In this document: piece after piece, positions 50,633-62,803 of the stretch
Numbering within the stretch: the first letter of the stretch is position 1
Layout: each line of letters begins with the position of its first letter
DNA from: Anthostomella pinea
Lineage: Eukaryota; Ascomycota; Sordariomycetes; Xylariales; Xylariaceae
DNA: 64,000 nt
Direction: 5' to 3'
Assembly: GCA_963556695.1 (NCBI GenBank)
Contig: CAUWAG010000004.1
Span: 558,001-622,000 of the forward strand
The notes under the pieces: model-generated
Seen by the model: only the letters and a program-made list of their open reading frames with translations
Database searches by the model: none
Told to the model about the DNA's origin: nothing
Made by a program: the position numbers and the translations under genes

Positions 50633-51502
50633 ATGCTCATCCATGCCCTCCCCATCACGCACCCCCAATCCCTAACAGCTGAGCCCCTCACCAGGCCCGC
50701 CTTCGCGCCCTTCGGCGACGCCATCAGCAACCCGCGCCCGGACGCGCGGCCCTCCAATACGGACCCCGCCGCTATCGCTAACGGCGCCCTACCGTTCGGC
50801 GCCGTGTCTGCGAATCAAGGCACCGCAATCCAGTACCGCGGCCTGGCGGCGGTGAGGGAGTACTATGCGCAGGCCCCGAGCGGGAGGGCTGGGGCCGCGA
50901 GGTTGACTATGTTTGTTTGTGGGACGCGGGAGTTGGAGAGTGGTGGTAGTAGTGGTGGTGGGGATGGAAATGGGGATGGAGATGTCGGTAATGGGAAGGG
51001 GAAAGGAGAAGCAGGGGGCGAGGCAAAGAAGGACAGCGTCCAAGTCACCATCCTCGAGCGCCACCCCTTCACCAGCCAGACCTTCATCCCGCTCACCGCC
51101 GACGCCTCAAAGCGGTACCTCGTCATCGTGGCGCCTAGCCTGCCGCCTGGAGCCACGGATGAAGGTCTGCCCGTGCCTGATGCCGAGGCTGCGCAAGGAG
51201 CGACCGAGAAAGCGAACGGCGCCAAGCTGCCTGGGAGGGGTCTACCAAATGTGCGACGCATGCGCGCCTTCGTCGCCACCGGCGAGCAGGCCGTCACGTA
51301 CGCCGCGGGCACGTGGCACGCGCCCATGATGGCGCTAGGACCCGCGGACTCGACCATCGACTTTTTGGTCGTGCAGTTTGCGAACGACGTGCCGGTGGAA
51401 GACTGCCAAGAGGTGGCGCTGGAGAGGCAGGGGAGCGACGAGAGGTCGCGAATCATGGTGCGGGTTCCGGATGCTGAGAGATGGGGGTTGCCGAAGCTAT
51501 GA
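50633..51502 (+). CDS. ureidoglycolate lyase
   Basis: Cleaves ureidoglycolate to glyoxylate and urea, the last step of allantoin use as a nitrogen source. Intronless, 289 aa. Family motifs: PLTRPAFAPFGDAI at the N-terminus, LERHPFTSQTFIPL (ligand-binding cupin strand), RYLVIVAPS, VRRMRAFVATGEQAVTYAAG and GTWHAPMMALG near the C-terminus. A Gly/Asp/Lys low-complexity insert (residues ~103-133, GGDGNGDGDVGNGKGKGE) lengthens the protein compared with bacterial forms and lies in a surface loop. Probably a soluble cytosolic or peroxisomal homodimer. Expression is usually nitrogen-controlled in fungi, but no clear binding-site cluster was identified here. Confidence 0.93.
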   Translation: MLIHALPITHPQSLTAEPLTRPAFAPFGDAISNPRPDARPSNTDPAAIANGALPFGAVSANQGTAIQYRGLAAVREYYAQAPSGRAGAARLTMFVCGTRELESGGSSGGGDGNGDGDVGNGKGKGEAGGEAKKDSVQVTILERHPFTSQTFIPLTADASKRYLVIVAPSLPPGATDEGLPVPDAEAAQGATEKANGAKLPGRGLPNVRRMRAFVATGEQAVTYAAGTWHAPMMALGPADSTIDFLVVQFANDVPVEDCQEVALERQGSDERSRIMVRVPDAERWGLPKL

Positions 51503-51729
51503 TGGATGGCGGGGATGTGGTGGCCTGCGTGGCACGGCACAGAGGGAGTGTTAATTATTGCGTTGGGATGGGTGCAAGCACTGAAGGCATCTCGTGGGGT
51601 TCTTTAGTCTACTTGATCTATGCTGTTCGTATGCTCATCTATCAAAGCCGCATTCCAACGCCAGGTCGTGTTCTGACAAGCTCGGCGCGTGTATACCATG
51701 GTCCAATTCAAAGCTGAACGGTGTGCTAT

Positions 51730-53650
51730 CTATTTATCTAGCGGTTCGTTGAAGTTAAAAAGCTTGCTTGGGTCCCACGTCGACTTCAACTCTCGAAGCT
51801 GCGCCAACTGTTCATCTCCGTAGAGCTGCGCAGGAGTTTCGTCGCCGTGACCGTAGCTGACATAGGTCTTGATATCCCCAAACCCACTAGTGGCTGCGAA
51901 TCTTGCACGAGCGTTGACGGCGAACTCATTGACCATATCATCTAGCGACCTGTCTGTGTATCCGTAATTGAAGATCCTGTTCATAGGACACGGTTAGTCA
52001 ATAGCAGGAGAGAAACCACAGTGGAGTTACACATACAGGTGTCCGTTGATGTCACGGTGCGGATACGCCGTGCTGTTGTCTGGCACAGCGCGAGCAGCCT
52101 GCATTGGGAAGGCTTCAAGATAAAACACGGTGTCGCGGAGTCGGGGTAAGTTGCGTAGAGTTCGGTCAGGTTTGACAGAAAGCTCTGGAATAAAGCAAAA
52201 TCGTAATTTTTGAGACCCAGCCCGTAAACATTCTTCAGCGTGTCCTTCGAGCAAGGGGCGGACGTAGGCACAGCCCCAAAGAAGGTACTGGAAAGGAGGT
52301 CCCGATAGGCAACCATAGAGATATTATATTGTATGGGACCAGCGTCGACTAATGGTCCGACAAGTGGCGTGCCATCGTCCAGTGGGCCGAAATACACGGC
52401 GTTGACAACTGCGTATGCCTAATAACCCTGTCAGCACTACGCCTCAAGCTTCACAACGTAGGTCTATATGAGTAGAACTCACACCGCCAAGGCTATCTTT
52501 GTAGCCCACATGAAATATCAGGGACAGTTCAGCTGGAATAGCCGTTTCCATGGATTTGAAGTAGTCGAGCACGGCTGCTGTCTCATTGATCGAAAAGAGA
52601 AAGTCCGCGTTCATGACCTCACCTCCCTTGGAAAGGTCATACACCTGGTACGTCGCGGAAACGATGATGCCGAAATCGAAACCCGCGCCTCGGATTCCCC
52701 AGAATAAGTCGCTGTTCTCCGTCGTGGAGGCTACTACCGCTTCGCCCGAGGCCGTGACGATGCGAACGCTCAACAGGGCATCGATGACGAGACCATGCAG
52801 CCCGTTCAACCTCCCGATATCGCCGCCCAGGGTCGAGCTGATTAGACCGATGCGTCCTTCTGATCCCGTCTCTTCTGGTGCGGTGCACACTGTGGCAGTA
52901 CCCTCGATGCAGTCCAGATCTGGCAGACTGATGCTAACATCGGAGAAGTACGGATGTCTAAGACAATCCGAGATGGGTGATTAGCTTTCGACTGTCTTCC
53001 CGGTGCCAGCAGGTTTCCAATGGATTGAAGAAAACTCACGGAAAAGTCTGGTTCCCTTGCTCGCACACCCAAGCTTGACTGATATTAACTTGGTTCGCTG
53101 CAGAGTCATACTGGAATGACGTCTTCGCATTGACTGCGTCTTCGGCTGGCTCACAGTCGTTCCACATTAAGCTGTCGGGGTCCTGTAGGTACGGCGTTGC
53201 ACATGACATCGAAGCACCGTTCACGACATCATCAAGCTGAAAGCGCGCCAGTGCTCCCTCCCCAGATGATATAGTCGTCTTGTTGAACTGAAAGTTCGAG
53301 ATCTGGTATTCGGGTTGCATGAAGGATGGATTGGTGCATGGGCTCGAGTTAACGACAGCTAACACCGCATTGTGCCGGCTGTAAACATCGTGGGGTCTCT
53401 GGTATTGTCCTTTGCCGATATAATTTTCCGATTCAACCAACTTGTATCCCCGTGCTATGCCTTTCCTGGTCAAGGAGTCTGTCGCAGGGTCGGCTCGTCC
53501 TAGTAGAGCGGCTGGGACGCAATGAGGCATGCATGTAGGAGAAGCTTCATTATCGATTGCGTACTGCCGATTCCGCAGTGAATTTCCACGAATTGGTTCA
53601 GCTGTGATGTAGTTGGAAGAGCGAAAATCGAGGAGCCGACTACCCATCAT
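51730..53650 (-). pseudogene. in-frame join of a secreted-protein gene to a 5'-truncated FAD-linked oxidase (BBE type)
   Basis: The upstream part (53650 to about 52880) reads as a Cys-containing extracellular protein with many sequons (QISNFQFNKTTISSGEG, VNISQAWVCEQGNQTF); an intron at about 53036-52955 continues it as HPYFSDVSISLPDLDC. Without a stop the frame then enters a flavin oxidase: TLGGDIGRLNGLHGL, FWGIRGAGFDFGIIVSATY. After introns near 52484-52430 and 52030-51980 come ATPCF.. and the BBE end YGDEQLAQLRELKSTWDPSK and LFNFNEP. The oxidase lacks its whole N-terminal FAD-binding part, including the usual flavin-linking His and Cys. Its frame also shifts near 52125, where YLEAFPMQAARAVP continues in another register. 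A hydrophobic leader (SAAVALFVSTC) upstream of 53650 has no in-frame ATG. Most likely a deletion product of two neighbouring genes. Confidence 0.7.
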
Positions 53651-53770
53651 CTCAAAGGAACAGGTTTGATCGGAATATGAGAATGACACTCCTTTATGTA
53701 CCCGTAGACAGCTTAATCGAGCCAGTGTGGACGGGCACGTGCTGACGAAGAGCGCCACAGCTGCAGACAA

Positions 53771-56699
53771 TGCATGACCGAGATGAAGACGCCGGCGAAG
53801 GCGACCTATATACGCATCTTACAGGCCAGGTGTCATGCAAGAGGTCATATTTATCATATGACACCGAGTTGAACGTGAACCCCGCACAATATTGGCATCA
53901 AACTCAATGCAACGACACCGCAGCGGTAAACTATCGATATACGAGCTGTGCAGGTCGGCCGCTTTGGTTGAGCGCCTGCCGTTTGCGGTTCCGGGAGAAT
54001 AGACCGACGTAGGATCAAGGCTGAATTGGCGTTACATAGTGGACATGCCAGTGACCGGGTGTGTGCAAGGGCAATCCAGTAAGGTCTCCCCCGTGGGCGA
54101 AAAGGGAAAGGTAAAGGAAAAGGGTAGAACTTTGGCATCATCCAGTCCTTGCTGTCTTGTGAGCAGGTCGAGCTTTGGCTTGGAGTCGTTGCGATTGAGC
54201 TTGGGTCGGGATCCTGTCATTTCAGATGATATAGGGCGCTACGCATTCGGTTCTGGCGTCGTTGCGACCCTGGAGGGCGTGGCAGGCTTGAAATCAACAA
54301 GTTCGTGATTGATTTGATGAAAAGACGATAGAGGTTCTGGCAAGGGCGGGCCGGGAGCGTTACGCATCAGAGAACTATATGATGCTGGGGAAGGGTATTG
54401 GGCGAAGGTTTCGGAAGGGGTTCGGGCATATTGTGCCAGCTTCACGATAAACCACCTCTGGCACCAAAGATGATTCGGCATGTTCCAAGGACAACGGTGG
54501 TGTTAAAGGGAGGTTCGTATGGCTCGACGAGCCATGTGGACCAGAGCATAGCGACGGTATCTGAACCTTGGTGGACTCCAAGAGTGACAAATCCGACTTC
54601 GTTGCCAACTTGGACGGGACAACGGACATGCAGATGGAGAAGCCTGCACATCGAAACCGGCCTCTTCGGCGTTGGAGGTCTTGGGGCTCCCAAAGACACC
54701 ATCAAGCCAGCTTCGGTCAGATCAGGTTTCTCCATGCTTCTACTGGCAACAGCATGTTCGCTGTGTCTTCAATAGGACAATACTCTCGGAACGTCACGCC
54801 AATAAGATGCCGTTCTCGCAGTATATAGGCATCGGCCTGTTACCCCAGACTGGAGGATCATATACCCGGTGGACCCGGCTCGCAAAGATCTGCTATGTTG
54901 TGGCGGGTATGGTTTTGTGGCCTTGGCCATGCGCTGCATGCCAGGGAGAGACGGCCGCTTTGTTCCAGTCAAGGGCCCATCATCGGGTTCCCCCGTATAT
55001 CCCTCGATGAATCTCTGGGCTATAGCGCATGGCGGATGACTAAGTTGATCAGAGTAATTCCTTGCAAGATGTCTGGTACTCACAGTGCCCAGGTCCTCAA
55101 GGATCGTCTTGATCTCGGCGGAACTTGTCACCATGACGCATATCTCCTAGTTCGAATACCCTCCAGAGTCGCTGGCCGAGGCAGGATACCCTGACCCGAC
55201 ACTTCGTATCATCCCAACATTTCACCTGCCGTATTCGTTTTCTGCTTCCTCGTAATCATGTTACTCATCAACATGCTGCCGGTCAGTCAGGTTCTGGGCG
55301 GTTGTCACAAGGCCCGGGCGGTACTTGATTCAAACCTACCCAACATCATTGTTGAAATGAAGTCTCTGACATGTTTCGTTGAGAGGCGATGAACCCCTGC
55401 CTTTTCGGACTCATCGGTTGCGAGAAATTCGCGACAACTGCAGCTGAGAATCGGGATCTCCGACCCAAAGAGACGGTTAAGACTGGAACGCGGATGATCG
55501 CCTTGATACCCATGACACAGAGACTCGCTAATGGTGATTGCAATCGGAGGCTGGGTTGTAATTTTGTGCGAAGCGGGGAGGGCACAGTCATCAAGACAGT
55601 GTTGCACGCGTCTTCCTACAGTGCCGGGCGCAAGTGCGAGCGCTTTGACCATCTTGGCAGAGCAGCCCGATGAGAAGGAGGGCTGGTTACGTAATGATAC
55701 GCAGGGTGGCCCAAGCTTGGGGTGCTTGATACCCGACACTTTGGAACACGCGACAAAACGCCAGGACGCGTCGTCTCAACTACACACAGGCTAAGTTACT
55801 GGCCCAGAACACGATCGTGATATGCAGTCAAGTACATCACCAACAGCAAGAATGACAAGCGTGAACTTTCCTACCGACGTCGAGAAGCATGCCGATGCAA
55901 TCCTTCGAGTTTGCTCATATCATCGACGAGACTTCGACCTCGCGCGGACCCGGCTGTGCTGGAGGCCGAGATGGCGAGCTTGGAGGCTCAGCTGGCTGAC
56001 ACGAGTGGACGTGGCGGCGGCTTTAAGGATTTTGATGAAGAAAACAATGGAATAGGGCCGGGGAATTAAGGTAGTGCTTGCACAATTAATAATACACTTG
56101 ATTCGTTGCATTTGAACGCTCGATTCTCCCTGAACAAGCTGGTAATGCCTATCGCCATCGTCCGAGGGTTTCTCGACTCTCGGGGTCACGAGCGAGTGAT
56201 CAACATGTTCAAGAGAATAAACAGCAAACATTGCAACACGTATGAGTCATGGGTACTGTAGTTCTGGACACTGAACTGAGCCGTTTCTTTGTTCCAAGCA
56301 AGCTGTGTTTGCTGTGCACCTCGAAGTCGAGATTCGGATGAGAATATTTAAAGCTTCTCTTCTTCCATCTCAAGCTTTGACCTAGGGGAAATGATGTTGT
56401 GGAGGTACATTGTGTTCCCCTTGACAAGATGAGCCACGACAATGGGTCACATGCCAGTTTCAAGGGAGCAATGGCTCAATCATCGAGTGAATGTGCTGAA
56501 ACACGAGGACTACAAATATCTCGATCGTGGTAGTAGATGGTCCTCTCTCACAACAGCAACAAACACACTTCATCAACCCAGATTCGTACACATACACATC
56601 TACACCTTATAGCCAGCCTCTTCTAACCACATTCACGCCAGCAAGACCTCTACTCGACCGACTCGACCAACCTACCCAAACCATACCACCATCGCCAAG
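53771..56699. other. 2.9 kb accessory interval without a recognised gene
   Basis: Two weak candidates. On the minus strand, 55134 to ~54830 could be a spliced frame starting MVTSSAEIKTILEDLG with a GTGAGT donor, but it matches nothing I know. On the plus strand, 55950-56070 holds a coiled-coil-like stretch (LEAEMASLEAQLADTSG) ending FDEENNGIGPGN and TAA, without a clear start. Neither is strong enough to annotate. Confidence 0.35.
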
Positions 56700-57283
56700 A
56701 TGTTCTTCCGCACTACCCTTCTTCTCATAACGGCCCCTATCGCTGCCCTGGCCAGTGGCTTCATTGCTACCTGCTAACCCCCGACCCTGATTCCGAATGG
56801 CCACGGCTGGTTGATCAAGGCGGACTGCCAGCAGAAGGACCACAGCAAGCACCGCTGCACCATCTTGGACCTGGACAAGTAAGTATCTCCTCCCAGTCTC
56901 TTCATCCTTCTCCCCCTTTCCCCTCCATCCTTCTCCCCTTCTCCCCTTCTCTGGTTTTCCCCTCTCCCCCGTGCCCTTACCTCTAGCCCTGGTTATAGCC
57001 GCGGCGTCTATTCCAGCCACATACAGACAACTCACTAACGCCTGACAACAACAGCTGTTACGGTGATAACAACAGCGCCGGCCTCGTCGAAGAAAAACAA
57101 GGCCACTTCACCTCCAAGTGCAGCGGCTGCATCCTCCAGGGCGACAAGAACCGCGAGCTCCGCTGCTTCTGCCAGACGGACAACGGCGCGGGAGTCATCT
57201 CGATGGTCGACATGAACCACCTCGTCGGGAACTCCAACGGCTACCTGCAGTGCTGGGGCATCAACGGCGGCCATACGTGCTGA
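56700..57283 (+). pseudogene. secreted cyanovirin-N homology (CVNH) protein with in-frame TAA
   Basis: CVNH proteins are small carbohydrate-binding lectins found in filamentous fungi. Exons 56700-56878 and 57055-57283 read as about 135 codons. A signal peptide (MFFRTTLLLITAPIAALASG) is followed by FIATC, then TAA at 56775-56777, then PPTLIPNGHGWLIKADCQ, LDLDNCYGDNN and GHFTSKCSGC: two CVNH-like repeats with paired Cys. The intron has GTAAGT and ends ACAG. The rest of the frame is intact to TGA at 57281. So the gene is sound apart from one stop at the sixth codon of the mature protein. No reinitiation Met lies nearby. Confidence 0.7.
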
Positions 57284-57831
57284 GGGAGGGAGCTGATGGG
57301 TTAGGGGGCCAGGACCAGGCAAGGGCTATATAGCTGCGCAAGATTCGTGCTTATTCGTTTCACGGTGGATTAAGTTAGGAGCGGACGACACGGGAGTCTT
57401 TAGCGGATGAATTGATTAAAATTCCACAAAGCTCTGAAGACCGTTGATGCAAGGAGTGTGTTGTGGTGTGAAACCCCGGGTTTCTGGGCGAAACGATATC
57501 TGAGAATAATTGCGGCAGTCGATTGTTGACACGTGATCGGATCTGCAACCCCAACCTGTAACCAACAAGCTGAAGCGCCCGCTCCATTGCCAAGAGCACC
57601 ACGTAGATTACCGTAAGCAAGGTTCCATCCCGGCCCGTGCCTAATGATCCTGCGACGCGCGATCGTGGGGGAGGCTCAAGCTAGCAGCGGTAGTGCTGAT
57701 CCTACGCTCGGGTTCGGGTATATATAAAGTAGAAGCACCACTCCTGTCATTCCCATCCGGCTTCCTCTTTTTTCCCGTCTTTCTTCTTCCTTCTTTGCTC
57801 GATTTCTCCTTCGCGACTCACTGATTTCAAG
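57284..57831. other. intergenic with a promoter-like segment at its end
   Basis: Contains a TATA box (57719-57727) and a long CT-rich run (about 57765-57815), typical of highly expressed fungal promoters, pointing to an ATG at 57832. Confidence 0.45.
57719..57727 (+). promoter_or_regulatory. TATA box
   Basis: TATATATAA about 105 bp before the ATG at 57832 and followed by a CT-rich stretch, the fungal core-promoter layout. Confidence 0.45.
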
Positions 57832-58205
57832 ATGCCATGTAAGCCATACGGAAAGCTGGTCTGAAGAAGATGAAGAAAGATTCAGAATTTGACGCCGTGC
57901 TACAAATATGCCATGTTCCGATTCGGCCCCGGGAACGCCAATTTTCTAACCGCCCATACATCCATTCATCCATCCATCCATTGGTGTCGTTCTCCCTGTT
58001 TTGAGAACTTTCAACGCCGAGGTATGATCCCAATAGTATGTTGCCCCTAAGACCCTCTAACCTAGCAGCCAGAGAAAATAAAGCTGGAGCTACACCCAAC
58101 CAGATACTCCGTTACCAACCTCTCCATATGAGTATTGATATTGAAACATTGCCGTGGCATTCAGATTTCTGTCACCTCCCGTTACCCCCTGACCACGTGG
58201 CCTGA
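57832..58205 (+). CDS. possible spliced micro-ORF of 47 aa
   Basis: A 7-nt first exon (ATGCCAT) runs into a GTAAGC donor at 57839. A CTAAC..AG acceptor at 58068 would give MPSRENKAGATPNQILRYQP and a short tail ending HVA before TGA at 58203. The tiny first exon, TATA box and CT-rich leader favour a real transcript. The protein matches nothing I know, and other acceptors are possible. Confidence 0.3.
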
Positions 58206-58258
58206 TAGTAGGTCACTCGCGATGCGTGGCGACTCCGATATTCGAATCAAGCATATTC

Positions 58259-60129
58259 TCACAACTCGGGCGTCTTCCAGGCCGGCTCTTTGCATTCGCC
58301 CATCGCTTCTATCCAATCGTTGATCCCTTTTAAGTCCCAACCGCTCTTCCACTTGGCCTTGACATCGTCATCGCCAGGTGGCGTCTTGGGGGCTCCGAGC
58401 TTGAAGCTTCTGGAGGTACAGCAAACCTCGTCGTGCCAACGGTACTGGAAACAGGTGCGGTTGCGCTTCTTCTCGTTCATCAAGCTCTTCCAGGTGTCTC
58501 GCGCAGTCGCATCGCTTGGAGATGTATCTTCGGCGATCTCGGTGTTGTTAGCGGTCGCCGGATCGCCAGCTCGGCGTGCCATCACTCTACGTCTGTCCCA
58601 GTCCTCGTCGTCGGGCACATCTTCTGACGCGCATACCTTGCGACAATTCTCCGACGACTTCCACGCCTCCTTCTCCACTTCGTTCATCTCGTCCTTGTTC
58701 TTCTGCCGTTCCCGTGCTTGGCCATCAGCACGCTCCTGCGCTTCCGGGTCGGGATTGATGTAGCACACGTCGTCCGAGAGGTTATCCCAATTTTCACGCA
58801 TGACCTGCATCTTGGGAGCAATAAGGCCGTGGTACAAGTCCTTGATCATCAAGGTACGCTGTCGAGTCTGTCAGTCCTGATTGAGTACGCATGTCGTCTC
58901 TAATCTGATCACCCCTGCTGCTGCCCTGGTCCCTGAGATTGCATCCTGGACAACCTTGATCCACGCAGGACAGGAATGCTTGAAAACGTCACATGGACAA
59001 GGAGGTCCACTTACATCGGTTTTCCGGGTCTGCTCGAACTGCCATACGCCGCTGATCTCCTCGGCGTTCATGTGGTGCATGGTGAGGATCGGTTCGCACC
59101 AGTGGCCAGGCCCGTAAGGCAGTGTGCTCGGCTTCTCACCATTAATCATGGGCCATGTCTGTCGAACCTGGACGCCTTCGTATTCCTCGAGAGCCAGTGC
59201 CAGCATCAGATCACCACAGCATTCATTGGCGCCCCGGACGTTGTACTGTTTGACTACACCTGGATGGTGCTGGATGAGGTGCTTCAACAAGGTACCGCTG
59301 ATTATATAACCCGAGCCTCCGTGCGCGAAGGAGCTTCCTCCAATGAAACTCCGGCTGCCCAGGTAGATCTTCTCACGCGGGTTGAGGTGTGACCGCTCCC
59401 TCAACCAGTGGACGATGTTGGCCCAAAAGACATAGGTGTCGGCCTCGGCGAAGATGTACCAGTCCCGGCCAGGGCGCATTCTCCACGTTTGCTCCATCAT
59501 GGGCAGGAACTTGTACTTGTCGAGGTTCCACGCCTTCTGGCCATCGGTCTTGGCGTCGACACATGACTTCTGAGAGACTGGACACTCTTTCTGGTCGCGG
59601 TACAGGTCAAAGTCGGCATTGTGGGCCTTTGCCGACTCGTCGAACTCGGCTAGAGCATCGTATACGTGGTATGGACCGACCTGTTGCTCCTGTCAAGGGG
59701 TTAGCCCTGTCAGGTGTATCATATTCCTCCGAATCGCCTGGTGATGGGGTTCCGTACCATGTCCGAGAAGAGTAGGAAGTCGGGTAGACATGTCAAGGTG
59801 GTCAGTAGATGGGTAGGTATTCTGTCATAGACTTCTGTAGCGCCGGTCTTCATGACCAGTAGTATGCCGTCGGTGCCCGGGAAACTTGCGCAGGGATTGC
59901 TGGAGTTGTAATACTTGTCGACCAGGCCCTCGGTGTCCTCGGTGTACAGCGTATTGTTGTAGTAGATCGGGCCACTGAAATAACTCGTAACGCTTTCGTA
60001 GTAGCCGTGGGCGTATCCAAACGGAGGCTGCCCCCATCGTGAACGAATCTGTACGTAGCTGTACACAAAAGCCAGGACTGCGACGCCGGCGAGGACCCGC
60101 ACTCGCCGGGAATTCGGTGAGGCGATCAT
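58259..60129 (-). CDS. GT31/DUF604-like glycosyltransferase, type II membrane protein
   Basis: Fringe-like fungal glycosyltransferase of the secretory pathway. Exons 60129-59758, 59689-59015 and 58858-58259 give about 548 aa. The N-terminus has one signal-anchor helix (VLAGVAVLAFVYSYVQI). Catalytic-domain features: DWYIFAEADTYVFWANIVHW (EADTY is the DxD-like metal site), YLGSRSFIGGSSFAHGGSGY and MHHMNAEEISGVWQFEQ. The C-terminal third is Lys/Glu-rich, then has paired Cys (CFQYRWHDEVCC). The third exon's acceptor could alternatively lie 9 nt upstream in the same frame. Sugar and acceptor are unknown. Confidence 0.88.
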
Positions 60130-62803
60130 GGTGGTGATGATGGTGATGGCCAGTTCCAGTTCCAGGACCAGACAGCTAGTAGGTCTAGGTCAGGCAGGGC
60201 GTCGGCCAGATAGGGCGTCGGCGGGAATGCATTCGAACTGTGGCTGATGGGAATGCTTTCAATGTTGGAAGTTGGAGCTGTGACTGGAAGTTGAGGAATG
60301 CGTGCAAACAGACAAGCTACAAGTGACCTACAACCTTGAACACATGGGACGGGAGGGAAATGCGATGTGCTTGCTATCTTATCTACCGTAGGTACCTTAC
60401 GTGCGCACTTGGTAATAAGAGCGCTAAGGTAGCGAACGGCAGAGAACAGGCAGGTCCTGCCTAGACCAGTGGAACTGAAGAGATGTAAAAGGAGAGCAAA
60501 CTTGGCCGTGGGAAGTGAGTGAGAAGGGGGTATGCTGAGCGCAGAACCCTACATTGCCATTCGGAGTTCGGAAGGGAGGGTGAGTCCCTGTCAACTGAAG
60601 TCCCTGCCAGGGAACTCCCTGCTTTTCAATGGTTTCTCGGAAGATGCCTTTGAGAGACGCTAGCAAACGTCAGTACAGATGCACTACCGCATTATGTATC
60701 TCATTATTAGGGTGCTTACACCTCATCGGCCAGATGTCCTGAAGCTTGGTACAACTTACAAGGACAGTCGAGTGACACTCGACCTGGTTGGTACGTCAGA
60801 CAGAGGGCACACTCGGTGACTCCCGAGGTAGGTTGCGAAATTGGGATTTGGTGTTAGTTACATCCAGTGTAGATGCCTCTAGACCTGAAGCGGTCATCTG
60901 TCATCTACATGTCATCTTTCTGGTCGTTAGAGCCGCGGGGCACCAACGGGTGTTGGCGGCGGGCTCGGGGCGAAGTTATTCTCTACCGGCGAATCCAATG
61001 ATCTACAGTGCCAAGTTCCAGCCTTGAATGGGGGCTTTTGCGGCTGAGACCACCTGGGCACTACCCGTAGTCCCATACTGGGGTTAGTGCCAGGCTCTTG
61101 GGCCAGGGACAAATCTCCATTGCGCGTGCTTGTATTGCCCCTTTCCTTCGACTTCGTTTTCTTCGACTTACCACCGCCTCTTCTAATCGACCTGAGACTC
61201 TGTCGGCTCTGAGGTCACACATTCATTTCCACTGTGTCGAACAAATCTGGCCAAGTCTTTTGTCAGCTGTATGAGGCCGCCCTACTGCGTCATATTTGTG
61301 GTTGCTGACATCTGCTACCAACCTTGGAAGCTTGGCCTGAGACTTACGGAATAAGCTGCCCCCGATGTTATTAACAGGTCGGACAAGCGTACAAGGTTTC
61401 AACCGGAATAGGTGCCATTCTGCTCAGACGTGCCGTACGCTAGATAGTCGAGGGACGTATTTCGTATTGATCCTGGAGACCTCTTTCGTGTCGGTATTGA
61501 TGTCAGTTGAATTGTCAGCATCTCGGATTCCTTGACGAGGCGGGGTGGAGGAACTTTTCTTCAGCTTCAACCCAGCTCGTTGATTGGGCGAGACCTCGAC
61601 TGCTGCCCAATCACACGCACAGGAGCGCCGGGAGGGACGGGAAGTTTGTACATCATCTTGTCCGGATTTGGCTGTCTAGGATCCCGCTGCTGAGGACATC
61701 TGCGATTGGGGCGAAGACGCGAGAGGCGCATTGTTCCATACAGCCGGACTGACCGGCATGCCTGTTTTACCAAATGCAACTCTGACGTGCAGTGTACAGC
61801 TCTGCCATCTTTGAAGCACTTAAGCAGGGTTGGACATCTTCAAATATGGCTATCAGACCAACCCCTTGGAAATCAAGCAAGAGTGCCCTGGTTGCGTATC
61901 AAACCAATTGCATGTTGGTCATGTTCGAGACATATCTGGAGATTCAAGCTTTCCCATAAGCAGTCAAAGACCAACGTCCTTAACTTCCAAGGTTGGCTAG
62001 AAGCATTCCTAACATGAAGCATGGGAAAGTGGCAAGTTGTAATGTGATATGGGAAAACAAGGTTGATGGGCATGCAATGTGATCATATGTAGAGCGGATG
62101 ACGACCTTCTGAGCAGTGACTGGCGGCAAGTGTCAGTCGCCGTTTTGGCCTGTTTACTAGATATGTATCTATCCAATGAAATGTACGCATTGAGGCGTTA
62201 GGCACATAGTCAGCATTATGTGCCTTCTGGCAGGGGCCCACAATACCATGTTACGATGACTAGTATTCTGGATGTTCTGCTTGCTGTCTAGAAGGATGGG
62301 AGCTTGTCCCATCCGAAAGGTCTCTTTAGTCTAGATACAGTGCAAACGGTACCTTGTCCCTTGGGCAACAATCCGGCCCAACCGACAAGACACCTGACAG
62401 CTGGAATCAGCTGGATCCACAATTATGCCTGGTCTGTGCACGCGATGAAGTGCATAAGCGTGGACAACCAACCTCGTGGATTCCGCAGTGGCCCAAGCTT
62501 CTTCACCAGGCAGACCCTGAGCTTTCAGCTAGCTGCCCGCGTAGCTTGACGCGGTGCACCCACCCGAGCTGACAGCTCTCCGATCGCGACTTCGTTACCT
62601 CCACTGTCCTGTCACATTGGATACCGACATCTCATCCTGCTTCCATCCCAAGTCACCTTCGCCCGTTGTGACTCAACCTCAACCACCAGAAGTCAATCTC
62701 GGTTGATTCAAATACAGCTCCTGCGACGCGACACCCGACCTTTCGTCGCAACCTCAGTGGCGCAATCAGAACCCACCTACCTTCGTCGTCGCCCATTATC
62801 ACA
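60130..62803. other. 2.7 kb divergent intergenic region
   Basis: Between the glycosyltransferase and histone-chaperone starts. Frames are short and without motifs. CT-rich and C-rich leader sequence precedes the ATG at 62804. Confidence 0.5.

Noticed and set aside
54769..55134. Possible spliced minus-strand gene
   Set aside because: Plausible donor but no recognisable protein and no convincing continuation.
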